Below, in pieces: positions 25,863-34,294 of a stretch of DNA of 64,000 nucleotides. Position 1 is the first letter of the stretch. Every line of letters starts with the position of its first letter. The notes under the pieces are model-generated. The model ran no database searches, was not told the origin of the DNA, and was given only the letters and a program-made list of their open reading frames with translations. This DNA comes from Saprospirales bacterium (GTDB taxonomy: Bacteria; Bacteroidota; Bacteroidia; Chitinophagales; Saprospiraceae). The DNA is taken from assembly GCA_016703765.1 (NCBI GenBank), contig JADJBL010000006.1:166161-230160 (forward strand), in the 5' to 3' direction. Position numbers and translations under genes: made by a program.

Positions 25863-26780
25863 TTAGAACTCCCCTAGTACATGGGCTAGTTTCTCCATGG
25901 CCAATAGCTTGTTCCAATTGTCGTCGGTATGGCTCTGGATGTCTTCCAGAAGCATTTTATTTTCCTCTTTAAACAGGTGTTTAAAACGCCCCTGGTGTTT
26001 GAGGCATTCATCGACCGGGACGAAGGAGCCCGGTTTGTAGCTCAGCTTGTAGTGTTGGCGTTCGATCTCGAAGAGGGGGTAAAGCCGGGTTTCCACAGCC
26101 AGGCGTGCGATAAAGATGGAATCGCCCGGTTCGGTTTTGTGGCCGGGAGGGCAGGGGCCGTCGATCATCAGGAGGCGGAAGCCCTCGGTATCCCTGGCTC
26201 TTTTCACTTTTTTCCGAAAATCTTCCAGGAAGGCCAGCGAGCAGGTAGCGGCGTAGGGCAGGTTGTGGGCTGCTATGATGCCCATCAGGTCTTTCGGCCA
26301 TGTTTTTTTGTACCCTACTCCCGGATTGGTGGTCGTGATGGCGCCGTAGGGGGTGGCGGTGCTGGTCTGGATGCCCGTATTCATATAGGCCCCGTTGTTG
26401 TTGACGATATAGAGGATGTTTTCCCCTCTCGCGGCGGCGCCCGAAAGCGCTTGCAGGCCGATGTCGAAGGTGCCTCCGTCGCCGGCGAGCACGGCTACTA
26501 TGGTGTCCTTTTTGCCCTGGCGGTCGAGTGCGGCACGTATACCGGTAGCGGTGGCCGGCGCCGCAGCGAACAGGGTATGCACCACGTTGGCTTTCAGTTC
26601 GCTCAAGGGATAGGGCCCCGAGATGATCGAAAAGCAGGACGCGGGCAAAACATACACGGTGTCGGGACCCAACAGGCTGGCGAGGTGCCTGACGAGCAGG
26701 GACCATCCGCAGCCCCTGCAACTGAGCGCGCCCGAGAAAACCTGTTCGTCCTTTATGAGAAATTCATTGGCGGGTTTCAT
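25863..26780 (-). CDS. porB: Pyruvate/2-oxoacid:ferredoxin oxidoreductase beta subunit
   Basis: 305 residues, normal for PorB. It carries thiamine diphosphate and one 4Fe-4S cluster: SCRGCGWSLL gives two cluster cysteines near the N-terminus, and the TPP/Mg motif is AGDGGTFDIG with the distal NNNGAYMNTG. The segments AAAPATATGIRAAL and GVGYKKTWPKDLMGII also fit the pyruvate-type clade. The C-terminal 70 residues (KLSYKPGSFVPVDECLKHQGRFKHL) are the usual PorB tail. With the PorA and fused PorG/GltD/ferredoxin proteins it would decarboxylate a 2-oxoacid to the acyl-CoA and feed electrons to ferredoxin. It is the last gene of the minus-strand por operon, 17 bases after porA. Confidence 0.93.
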   Translation of the reverse strand: MKPANEFLIKDEQVFSGALSCRGCGWSLLVRHLASLLGPDTVYVLPASCFSIISGPYPLSELKANVVHTLFAAAPATATGIRAALDRQGKKDTIVAVLAGDGGTFDIGLQALSGAAARGENILYIVNNNGAYMNTGIQTSTATPYGAITTTNPGVGYKKTWPKDLMGIIAAHNLPYAATCSLAFLEDFRKKVKRARDTEGFRLLMIDGPCPPGHKTEPGDSIFIARLAVETRLYPLFEIERQHYKLSYKPGSFVPVDECLKHQGRFKHLFKEENKMLLEDIQSHTDDNWNKLLAMEKLAHVLGEF

Positions 26781-26797
26781 GTCGGATATTTAGGAGG

Positions 26798-27958
26798 CTA
26801 AGCAATATCAACCCAGTTCACATCCTGGGGATTGTTGCGGGCAATATGGATGATCTTTTCGATGGTTTCGGGGGGCACGTCCTTCCCTCCGGCGCCGGCG
26901 TAGAAGTCGTACATCCGGTAGGGCGCCCCATACAAAGCCCGTTGCATTTCCTGAAACAGGGCGCCTTCGCGGTCGCCGAGGAAATTGCGTTCCACCGGAG
27001 CAATAATGGCGTCTTTCGGAAGCTCGCGCAAGGCTTCCTGCACGGATGCTTTCGGGAAAGGCTTGAACAGCCGGATCTTGAGCAATCCCACATCGGGGTA
27101 TTTGCGGATCACGCCCCGGGCCGTGGTGGTGATGCTGGAAACCGTGACCAGCACCAGACGAGTCTGGGGTCCGATGTTGATGGCCTCCACGTTGTGGTAT
27201 TCCCGGCCGAACATCCGGGCGTAGTCTGCAGCGATCTGCTCGGCCCGTTCTTCCACCTGGATGGCGTCGCGCCAGAAGGTATAATTCAGTTTATTGTAAT
27301 GTTCCGGCGGCACCAGTCCTCCAAAAGCCTTCGGGTTTTCCATGTCGATGCTCATCGGGCCGGGTTTCTTGGGGGGAAGGAACTCGTCGACCAGGTCCTG
27401 ATCGGGCACCCACACGTTTTCGCTGGTATGGCTTTGGTAAAAAGCATCCAGCACCACCATGACCGGGATGTTCAGTTGCTCGGCGAGGAGATAGGACTGA
27501 ATGACGGTGTCGAGCACTTCCTGGGAGCTTTCGCCGTAGAACTGGATCCAGCCCGTGTCGCGCTGGGCGAGGGAATCCGATTGATCGGACCAGATATTCC
27601 ATGGGATGGAAGGCCGGCCCACGTTTGCGATGACGATCGGCAGCCGGAAATGCGCGATGGCATGGAGCACTTCGTGGGCATAAAACAAACCCTGTCCGGC
27701 GGTGGCGGTGAACACCCTTTCGCCCGCCAGGGCGGCGCCCATGGCGGCCGCGAAGGCGGAGTGTTCGCTGTCCATATTCACATAGGTGGCATCCATTTCA
27801 CCTTTTGAAACCATATCGGAAAGCCGCTCCACGATGGTGGTTTGCGGCGTAATGGGATAGGCGGGAATGAAACCCACCCGGCAGAGCCGGGCCGCTTCGG
27901 CGGTGGCGAAATTGCCTTTCAGGATCGATTGCGAGTGGGTGGGGGCTTCGGTTTTCAT
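26798..27958 (-). CDS. porA: Pyruvate/2-oxoacid:ferredoxin oxidoreductase alpha subunit
   Basis: 386 residues from the ATG at 27958. An open extension upstream lies inside the preceding gene and is discarded. PorA marks: KGNFATAEAARLCRVGFIPAYPITPQT (pyrimidine-binding domain), NMDSEHSAFAAAMGAALAGERVFTATAGQG, the mid-protein GLVPPEHYNKLNYTFW, and the C-terminal transketolase-C-like domain (LLKIRLFKPFPKASVQEAL; PVERNFLGDREGALFQE). It forms the TPP/CoA-binding core with PorB. Its start overlaps the stop of the fused gamma gene by 4 bases, so translation is coupled and the subunits are probably made in equal amounts. Confidence 0.93.
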   Translation of the reverse strand: MKTEAPTHSQSILKGNFATAEAARLCRVGFIPAYPITPQTTIVERLSDMVSKGEMDATYVNMDSEHSAFAAAMGAALAGERVFTATAGQGLFYAHEVLHAIAHFRLPIVIANVGRPSIPWNIWSDQSDSLAQRDTGWIQFYGESSQEVLDTVIQSYLLAEQLNIPVMVVLDAFYQSHTSENVWVPDQDLVDEFLPPKKPGPMSIDMENPKAFGGLVPPEHYNKLNYTFWRDAIQVEERAEQIAADYARMFGREYHNVEAINIGPQTRLVLVTVSSITTTARGVIRKYPDVGLLKIRLFKPFPKASVQEALRELPKDAIIAPVERNFLGDREGALFQEMQRALYGAPYRMYDFYAGAGGKDVPPETIEKIIHIARNNPQDVNWVDIA

Positions 27959-30219
27959 GACGCTATTTCGGTTAAGGTGAATTCGATGGCGTTGCAGGGG
28001 CATTCCTCCGCGCAGATTCCGCATCCCTTGCAATAATCGTAGTCGATGCGCAGGCGGCCGTCTTCGTCGAGGTGGATGGCTGCATCGGGGCAGAAGTTGA
28101 AGCAGTTTCCGCAATTGTAGCAATCGCCGCAGTGCAGGCAACGGATCGATTCGGCGTGGATATCGGTTTCCCGCAGGCCCAGGGAGAGTTCTTCGAAATT
28201 GCCGTGAAGGTCTTTCGGATGCTTGCTCACGCCCCTGTGTTTTGGGATGGGCATGTAGTAGGCAAAGTTGATGTCTTTGGGAAGCACGATGTCCGGGAGG
28301 ATTTCTTCGGGGTGGTATTGCAGCCCTTGCAGAAGTGCGTGCACCTCTTCGGCGACTTTATTTCCGCTGCCGATGGCTTCCGTGACCGTGCCGCCCCAGG
28401 CCATATCGCCTGCGCAGAACACAGGCGTTTCACCGGCATATTCGATGCGGCCCTGCCGGGGTTTCAGCGCCATTCCATCGAACGCATATTCATCAAATCG
28501 CTGTCCGATGGCTTTGATCACTTTTTGGACTATGACGGTCGATTCGCTTCCTTCAACCGGTATGGGTTTGCGGCGGCCGGAGGAATCGGGCTCGCCCAAT
28601 TCCATGTCGATCAGGCTGAGTTCGATTTGCCCTTGGCTGTTTTTTTTCAATCCCGCCGGGGCGGTGAGGAAGCGGATCTGCACGCCTTCGGCGAGGGCTT
28701 CTTCCACTTCCTGGGCGATGGCGGGCATTTCGGCCATGGTGCGGCGATAGTAGATCACCGCTTCGGCGCCAAGTCGCAAGGCTGTGCGGGCCACGTCGAC
28801 GGCGGTGTTCCCTCCCCCAATGATAGCGATCCGGTCGCCTTTTGCGATCCCGGCCTCATTTCCCGAAAGTTTGAATTCGCGGAGGAAGGTAATCCCGTCG
28901 AGGGAGAGTTCGTCTTCTCCGTCGAGCAGGAGTCTGGCGCCGATATGGGAGCCGACGGCTGTGATGACTGTTGAAAACCGGGAGCTCAGTTCGCCAATGC
29001 TCACCCGGCGCTTGGTTTCGATCTTGACGCCTTTTTGTTCGATGCGTTTGATCTCGAGGTCGAGCACGGCGTCGGGAAGCCGGAATTTAGGGATCCCGCT
29101 GCGCATCATGCCGCCTGCCTGTGGGAGGGCTTCGAACACCGTCACCTCATAGCCTTTTTCGCAGAGACGAAGCGCGGCGGTGAGGCCGGCGGGTCCCGAG
29201 CCGATGACGGCGATCTTTTCGGGTTGGGTAACGGGGCTTGGCAGGACCGGGTAGTTTAGGGCCTGATCTCCGAGAAAGCGTTCGATGGCGCCGATGTTCA
29301 CGCTTTCGTCAAAATCGTTGCGGTTGCACTGTTGTTCGCAGAAATGGGGACAAACGCGGCCGCAGACGCCGGGGAAGGGATTGTGTTCGTAGAGCGTCTC
29401 GAAGGCTTCGGCAAATTTCTTCTCTCCTGCGAGTTTGACAAAGCGGCGCACGTCGGTACCTGCCGGGCAATTGTGGTTGCAGGGAGGGCGGCGGTCGACG
29501 TACCTGGGGGTCACGACCCGCCAGTTGCCTGTTTTATTTTTTGAGAGGGGCATGGCCCAGAAGGGGGCATCGATGCCGATGATGGGTTCGGTCTGCTCGG
29601 AATATTGATAGGCCCCGGTTTCTTCATCGCCTGGGTTATGGAGGCGGTCGTGCAGATAGGGGTTGGGGAGAGCTTCTCCCAGCACACTGTTATAAGCGGT
29701 GACGGCGGCCTTGGCGTTGGCCTGCGGCTTGGAGGGTACGTTGCCCCGGATGGTTTCCTGGAGGACGTCGAGATCGGCCTCGAAGAGGTAGCCGATGGCG
29801 CCGATCATGGCGGCGTTGACGATGGGCAGGGATTTGCTTCCCAGGCCGTTTTCCAGGGAAATGCGGGTGGCGGGAATGGTGTAAATGGTTTTGCCCGGAA
29901 GATCGAATGCCGACCTTGGTTTTTCGGTATTGATCAGGACGGCGCCCTGGTCTTTGAGTCCGTCGAAGACGGGAACCATATCGAGCAGGCTTTCGTCGAA
30001 GATGGCGATCAGGTGGGGGTGGTAGATATTGGAGCGGTTGAGGATCTCTTTTTTGGCTACCCGGAGGAAGGCCTGGATGGGGGCGCCGGTGCGTTCAACT
30101 CCGAAAGCGGGAAAAGCCTGCACTTGGAAGTCGCCCAGATGGCTGAACATTTTTGCCAGAATTTCAAAAGCGGTAACCATGCCCTGGCCGCCTCTGGCGT
30201 GCCCGCGGATTTCTAACAT
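27955..30219 (-). CDS. Fusion: 2-oxoacid oxidoreductase gamma subunit + GltD-like NAD(P)H/FAD module + 2x[4Fe-4S] ferredoxin
   Basis: 754 residues in one open frame. Residues 1-190 are PorG (MLEIRGHARGGQGMVTAFEIL; AFPAFGVERTGAPIQAFLRV). About 235-640 is a glutamate-synthase small-subunit/NfnB-like oxidoreductase. It has an N-terminal cysteine-rich cluster domain (PPCNHNCPAGTDVRRFV; GVCGRVCPHFCEQQCNR), the FAD loop VIGSGPAGLTAAL and the NAD(P)H loop IIGGGNTAVDVARTALRLGA. The last 75 residues are a PorD-type ferredoxin (CLHCGDCYNCGNCFNFCP and CKGCGICAEECPC). Gamma and delta are usually separate genes, and the middle module is not a standard Por subunit. It suggests that electrons from the 2-oxoacid can be exchanged with NAD(P)H inside the complex. 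It is the first gene of the operon, followed by porA and porB. Confidence 0.9.
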   Translation of the reverse strand: MLEIRGHARGGQGMVTAFEILAKMFSHLGDFQVQAFPAFGVERTGAPIQAFLRVAKKEILNRSNIYHPHLIAIFDESLLDMVPVFDGLKDQGAVLINTEKPRSAFDLPGKTIYTIPATRISLENGLGSKSLPIVNAAMIGAIGYLFEADLDVLQETIRGNVPSKPQANAKAAVTAYNSVLGEALPNPYLHDRLHNPGDEETGAYQYSEQTEPIIGIDAPFWAMPLSKNKTGNWRVVTPRYVDRRPPCNHNCPAGTDVRRFVKLAGEKKFAEAFETLYEHNPFPGVCGRVCPHFCEQQCNRNDFDESVNIGAIERFLGDQALNYPVLPSPVTQPEKIAVIGSGPAGLTAALRLCEKGYEVTVFEALPQAGGMMRSGIPKFRLPDAVLDLEIKRIEQKGVKIETKRRVSIGELSSRFSTVITAVGSHIGARLLLDGEDELSLDGITFLREFKLSGNEAGIAKGDRIAIIGGGNTAVDVARTALRLGAEAVIYYRRTMAEMPAIAQEVEEALAEGVQIRFLTAPAGLKKNSQGQIELSLIDMELGEPDSSGRRKPIPVEGSESTVIVQKVIKAIGQRFDEYAFDGMALKPRQGRIEYAGETPVFCAGDMAWGGTVTEAIGSGNKVAEEVHALLQGLQYHPEEILPDIVLPKDINFAYYMPIPKHRGVSKHPKDLHGNFEELSLGLRETDIHAESIRCLHCGDCYNCGNCFNFCPDAAIHLDEDGRLRIDYDYCKGCGICAEECPCNAIEFTLTEIAS

Positions 30220-30341
30220 AATCTGGTCATTTTGGCATGAAGGAAAAAGCCTTAAATCGGATGTATGATAGGAGCTTTTTTCCTGCCGGAAAATGACAAT
30301 GGTTAGCGGGGGGCTTGATTTTTGTCAGTTGGGGAGAAAAC

Positions 30342-30373
30342 AAACGGCGTCCGCCTTAGGACGGACGCCGTTT
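30342..30373. repeat. GC-rich hairpin repeat, copy 1 (possible terminator)
   Basis: AAACGGCGTCCG (30342-30353) pairs with CGGACGCCGTTT (30362-30373) around the loop CCTTAGGA. Nearly the same hairpin occurs at 31759-31789. This copy lies 13 bases after the stop of the PDZ gene and is followed on that strand by a T-rich stretch, so it may end that transcript. The remaining 30220-30341 holds the unplaced por promoter. Confidence 0.8.
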
Positions 30374-30386
30374 CAAATAATGCAGA

Positions 30387-31574
30387 TCAGGCTTTCGCCA
30401 GCAAAACCAATTTTTTATTGATCACCCGGTCTTCCTGCTGGATGCTGAGCAGGAGCAAGCCGGGGGTTGCATTTTGGAGATCGAGTTGACGGGCGTAATA
30501 GCCGTCGAATTTGGGAAGGTTTTCTTCGAAGATCACCCGTCCGCTGGTGTCGGAGATGCGCACCACCGAGGGTTTGGCATCTGCTTTAAAGCTGATGTTC
30601 AGCTCGCCGTAGGTAGGGTTGGGGAACGCGGAGTAGTCGTGGAGTTGCAGGGAATAGTCAGTTTGGAGCACCGGGTCCGCCTGCGCTGAAGCTTCGGCGG
30701 ACGGGTCCGCTAAGGTTTCGGCGGACGGGTCCGCTAAGGTTTCGGCGGGCTTTTGGGGGTCGCAGGTCTGGAATTGGGCCTCGACCTCGATCACTTCGCC
30801 ACTGCGCAGGACGCTCATGGAGAACCACTCGCCGGGCTGGTGTTTGTTGCGTTCTACGAGCACTGCTTCGTGGGTATTGGTTTCCACGTCATCTATGGCC
30901 AGGATCACATCGCCGGCTTGCATGCCTGCGGTTTCGGCCGGGGTTTTGGGAATGACTCCGGATACATAGGCGCCTTTTCCTTCCGAGCCTTGTCCGCTGA
31001 TCATCACGCCGATAAAGACCTGGCAAGGATCGCGCTCCAGTTTTTGGAAGGAGTCGGTTCTCCTGCTGCTCAGGGTTGCGACCGTTTCCAGGGATTGGCC
31101 GTTGCGGATATATACGATGCGGATTTGGTCGTTGGGTTGGCGGGTGGTCAGCACTTGGTGGAGGCTGTGTTCGGATTGGAGGGCTTGTCCGTCTATGGAA
31201 ACCAGGACATCGCCATTATGCAGGCCGGCTGCGGCTGCGCCGGTATTGGCAATGATTTCATCCAGCATGACGCCTTCGCCCTCGGGGTTGTCGGAGGGAT
31301 AGACGCCGAGGAATGCTTTGGGTTCTTTGCCCTTGTCCTCGCCTTTGAATTCGATGGAAAAGTATTCGGAATGACCCTCTTTAAATTGGGGGAGGACTTT
31401 TTCCAGGTCCTCGTCGCTGGAGACGCTTTTTTTGATTACGGTTTCGGTTCCGTCTTCGTGGATAATCTTCTTTACGAGTACGATTTGGTTGGCGTTTTGC
31501 GCCTGCAATCCCATTACTAATGCAAACAACAGGACTGCGAGGGAAAGCAGGCGCTGCGTAGATTGTGACTTCAT
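30387..31574 (-). CDS. Secreted double-PDZ protein with T9SS C-terminal sorting domain
   Basis: 395 residues from the ATG at 31574, which begins the signal peptide MKSQSTQRLLSLAVLLFALVMGLQAQ. The longer open frame upstream has no leader and is discarded. Two PDZ domains follow: about residues 85-170 (FLGVYPSDNPEGEGVMLDEI, AAGLHNGDVLVSIDGQ) and 180-275 (FIGVMISGQGSEGKGAYVSGV, AGMQAGDVILAIDD). There is no protease domain in front, so this is a binding or scaffold protein. A short repeat (AETLADPS twice) links to the type A sorting domain (YSAFPNPTYGELNISFKAD ... LLSIQQEDRVINKKLVLL), which should direct export through the type IX system and surface attachment. Confidence 0.85.
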   Translation of the reverse strand: MKSQSTQRLLSLAVLLFALVMGLQAQNANQIVLVKKIIHEDGTETVIKKSVSSDEDLEKVLPQFKEGHSEYFSIEFKGEDKGKEPKAFLGVYPSDNPEGEGVMLDEIIANTGAAAAGLHNGDVLVSIDGQALQSEHSLHQVLTTRQPNDQIRIVYIRNGQSLETVATLSSRRTDSFQKLERDPCQVFIGVMISGQGSEGKGAYVSGVIPKTPAETAGMQAGDVILAIDDVETNTHEAVLVERNKHQPGEWFSMSVLRSGEVIEVEAQFQTCDPQKPAETLADPSAETLADPSAEASAQADPVLQTDYSLQLHDYSAFPNPTYGELNISFKADAKPSVVRISDTSGRVIFEENLPKFDGYYARQLDLQNATPGLLLLSIQQEDRVINKKLVLLAKA

Positions 31575-31743
31575 TGGATGGTAGTTTGTGGTGAATAATT
31601 TTAAAAACATTCCGAAGGACATGCCCCCAGGATGCTTGTTGCACGGCGAAGTGTTAAATTTTCGGGAGGAAAAACGGGGGAGGAGGAGAGGGGCGGAATG
31701 ATGTTTTGGGGGGAAAGAAACGGCGTTGGAAGACGAAAATGCG

Positions 31744-31751
31744 TAACTTTG
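31744..31751 (+). promoter_or_regulatory. Candidate -7 element (TAACTTTG) for ygiQ-like gene
   Basis: TAACTTTG matches TAnnTTTG. Initiation about 7 bases downstream would place the GC hairpin at 31759-31789 at the very 5' end of the message. No good -33 element is seen at standard spacing. The rest of 31575-31743 holds the leader and promoter of the divergent PDZ gene. Confidence 0.4.
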
Positions 31752-31758
31752 TACCAAC

Positions 31759-31789
31759 AAACGGCGTCCGCCTCAGGCGGACGCCGTTT
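31759..31789. repeat. GC-rich hairpin repeat, copy 2
   Basis: AAACGGCGTCCGCC (31759-31772) pairs perfectly with GGCGGACGCCGTTT (31776-31789) around the loop TCA. It shares its outer 12 bases with the hairpin at 30342-30373, so the two copies bracket the PDZ gene. Confidence 0.85.
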
Positions 31790-31802
31790 CTAAAGTCAGA
31801 GC

Positions 31803-33745
31803 ATGTCCGAAAATCGCCCCATTACAGATTGGCTCCCCATTACCCGCGAAGAAGTGGAAATGCGCGGCTGGGAGGAACTCGATGTCATCCTGATATCGGG
31901 CGACGCCTATGTCGACCATCCGGCTTTCGGCACGGCCGTGATCGCCCGGATCATAGAGAGCGAAGGATTGCGCGTGGCCATCGTACCCCAACCAAACTGG
32001 ACGGACGACCTGCGCGATTTCCGGAAATTCGGCGCCCCCGACTCTTTTTCGGCGTCACCTCCGGGTGCATGGACTCCATGGTCAACCACTACACCGCCGG
32101 AAAACGAAAACGCGCGACCGACTCCTACACCCCCGGCGGCCAATCGGGCTTCCGGCCCGACTACGCGGTCAACGTGTACACCCAAATACTCAAACAGCTA
32201 TACCCCGAGGTGCCGGTGCTCATCGGCGGCATAGAGGCTTCCCTTCGCCGGGTGACCCATTACGACTATTGGGCGGATAAACTGTTCCCCACCATTCTGG
32301 AGTCCAGCGGCGCCGATCTCCTGGTCTATGGCATGGGAGAGCTGCCGCTGAGGGAGATCCTCCGGCTCCTGGCCAAAGGAGTGCCGTTCTCCTCCCTGAG
32401 CACCATTCCCCAAACGGCCCTGCTTCGGCCTGCCAAGGACCCGCTGCCCGTCAATAAGAACTGGGAAGACATCCATCTCCATTCCCACGAACTCTGCCTG
32501 AAAGACAAGCGTTCCTACACGGCCAACTTCAAGCACGTCGAACAAGAGTCCAATAAAGTGCAGGCGCGCCGCATCCTCCAACGGGTGGGCGAGAGGCAAC
32601 TCCTGATCAATCCGCCCTACCCGCCCATGTCGGAGGAGCAGATCGACGCCTCCTTCGACCTGCCCTATACCCGCATGTCCCACCCGAAATACCTGAAACG
32701 CGGTTCGGTGCCGGCCTATGAAATGATCCGTTTTTCGGTCAACATGCACCGCGGTTGCTTCGGGGGCTGCAGCTTCTGCACCATTTCCGCTCACCAGGGG
32801 AAATTCATCGCCAGCCGCTCCGAAGAATCCATTTTAAAGGAAGTGGATGTCGTGACCCAAATGCCCGATTTCAAAGGCTACATCAGCGACCTGGGCGGAC
32901 CCTCGGCCAATATGTACCGCATGAAAGGCAAGGTGCAGGAAATCTGCGACCGATGCGTGAGCCCTTCTTGCATCCACCCGGTTATTTGCAGCAACCTCGA
33001 CACCAGCCACAAGCCGATGACCGAGATTTACAAAAAAGTGGACGCCCACCCGAAAGTTAAAAAAGCCTTTGTGGGCAGCGGCATTCGCTACGACCTGCTG
33101 GTCGACAGCTACAATAAAAACAACGATGGCAGCCTCACCGAGTACATGGAGCAGCTGGTCACCCGCCACGTTTGCGGCCGCCTGAAAGTGGCGCCCGAAC
33201 ATACCTCCGACGCTACCCTTCGCGTCATGCGGAAACCGTCTTTCAAGCATTTCCACGAATTCAAAAAGAAATACGAAGCGATCAATAAAAAGCACGGCCT
33301 CAACCAGCCGCTCATTCCCTATTTCATTTCCAGCCACCCCGGCTCGCAAATGGAGGACATGGCCAACCTGGCCGCCGAAACCAAGGAGATGGGCTTCAAG
33401 CTCGAACAGGTCCAGGATTTCACCCCCACCCCCATGACGGTGGCCACGGAGATCTACTATTCCGGCCTGCACCCCTATACCCTGCAACCCATTTACACCC
33501 CCAAATCGCCCAAGGAGAAAAAGAGCCAACACCTGTTTTTCTTCTGGTACAAGCAGGAAAACCACAGCCTCATCCGCCAAAAACTCATCGCCATGGACCG
33601 GGCCGACCTGATCCCGAAACTGATCGACGAGAAGAAGAAATTCCAAAAAAGGGAAATCATTAAGGGGAGGAGGGAGCTTCAAGGGAAGGCCGGAAAAAGG
33701 CAAAGAGGAGAACTTAGTTATCAGTTTTTAGTTTTTAATTTTTAG
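31803..33745 (+). CDS. ygiQ: YgiQ family radical SAM protein (UPF0313), frame broken at 32035-32039
   Basis: Starts MSENRPITDWLPITREEVEMRGW at 31803. The frame then breaks in the run GCGCCCCCG at 32032-32040: restoring a sixth C gives GAPRLFFGVTSGCMDSMVNHYTA, the conserved family sequence. The corrected protein is about 647 residues. The radical SAM cluster motif CFGGCSFC lies in SVNMHRGCFGGCSFCTISAH, after a B12-binding-like N-terminal region (VPVLIGGIEASLRRVTHYDYW). Further family blocks include SDLGGPSANMYRMKG, RLKVAPEHTS and LEQVQDFTPTPMT. The biological reaction of the family is not established to my knowledge. The last residues (SYQFLVFNF) are read from the intergenic inverted repeat that follows, so the stop codon is supplied by that element. 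Confidence 0.85.
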
Positions 33746-33788
33746 TTTTTAGTTCTTTCCTGTTCCGATCAACTAAAAATTAAAAACT
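33730..33788. repeat. Inverted repeat built from AGTTTTTA words
   Basis: AGTTTTTAATTTTTAGTT (33730-33747) pairs perfectly over 18 bases with AACTAAAAATTAAAAACT (33771-33788). Both arms continue outward as degenerate tandem copies of the same word. The left arm overlaps the 3' end of the YgiQ gene. Confidence 0.9.
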
Positions 33789-33808
33789 CATAACTAAAAA
33801 CTATAATC

Positions 33809-34138
33809 GTGGGCATCACCAAAGCTGAACTCTTCAGCGAACGACAAAACGAACTGGCGTCGCTGGCCAAGGCCCTCGGGCACCCGGCGCGAATCGCCAT
33901 TCTGGAGTATCTGGTGCGCGCCAACCAGTGCATCAACGGCGACCTGGTCGAGGAATTGGGCTTGGCCCAGGCCACCATTTCCCAACACCTCAAAGAGTTG
34001 AAAACCCTTGGCTTTATAAGCGGAACCGTGGAAGGCACCTCCATGAGCTATTGCATCAACGCCGCCAAATGGAAAGAGGTCCAGGCGCAGTTCAGCACTT
34101 TTTTCGATGCCTGGAAGAATATGGACGATTGCTGCTGA
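33809..34138 (+). CDS. ArsR/SmtB family winged-helix regulator
   Basis: 109 residues with a GTG start at 33809. A winged helix-turn-helix dimeric repressor: [20 protein letters not shown] (helix 1-2) and [27 protein letters not shown] (recognition helix), then the wing ([13 protein letters not shown]). The arsenic-sensing ELCVCDL motif is replaced by NQCINGDL with one Cys, but two further Cys end the protein (MDDCC), so a thiol-based metal/metalloid site is possible though not classical. The protein-phosphatase-like gene downstream, 157 bases away, resembles arsenate reductase, which supports a metalloid response. The intervening inverted repeat may separate or regulate the two. Confidence 0.85.
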   Translation: MGITKAELFSERQNELASLAKALGHPARIAILEYLVRANQCINGDLVEELGLAQATISQHLKELKTLGFISGTVEGTSMSYCINAAKWKEVQAQFSTFFDAWKNMDDCC

Positions 34139-34175
34139 GGGGATTTCTATAAATCATCGTAATATTGCAATTGAA

Positions 34176-34285
34176 GTTGAAGAGTTGAAAAGTTTAAAGT
34201 TTAATGAAAGCCTTTTTGACTTCGTCAAAAAGCAAACTCTTCAACTCTTCAACTCTTCTACTTTTCAACTTTTCAACTCTTCAAC
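34176..34285. repeat. Inverted repeat built from TTGAAGAG / CTCTTCAA words, with inner hairpin
   Basis: GTTGAAGAGTTGAAAAGTT (34176-34194) pairs perfectly over 19 bases with AACTTTTCAACTCTTCAAC (34267-34285). Inside lies a second perfect hairpin, CTTTTTGAC / GTCAAAAAG (34212-34232) with loop TTC. Nothing else occupies the 34139-34294 gap. Confidence 0.9.
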
Positions 34286-34294
34286 TCTTCAACT

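Noticed and set aside
30387..31574. PDZ protein as an HtrA/DegP protease
   Set aside because: There is no trypsin-like domain or His-Asp-Ser motif; only PDZ domains and a sorting domain are present.
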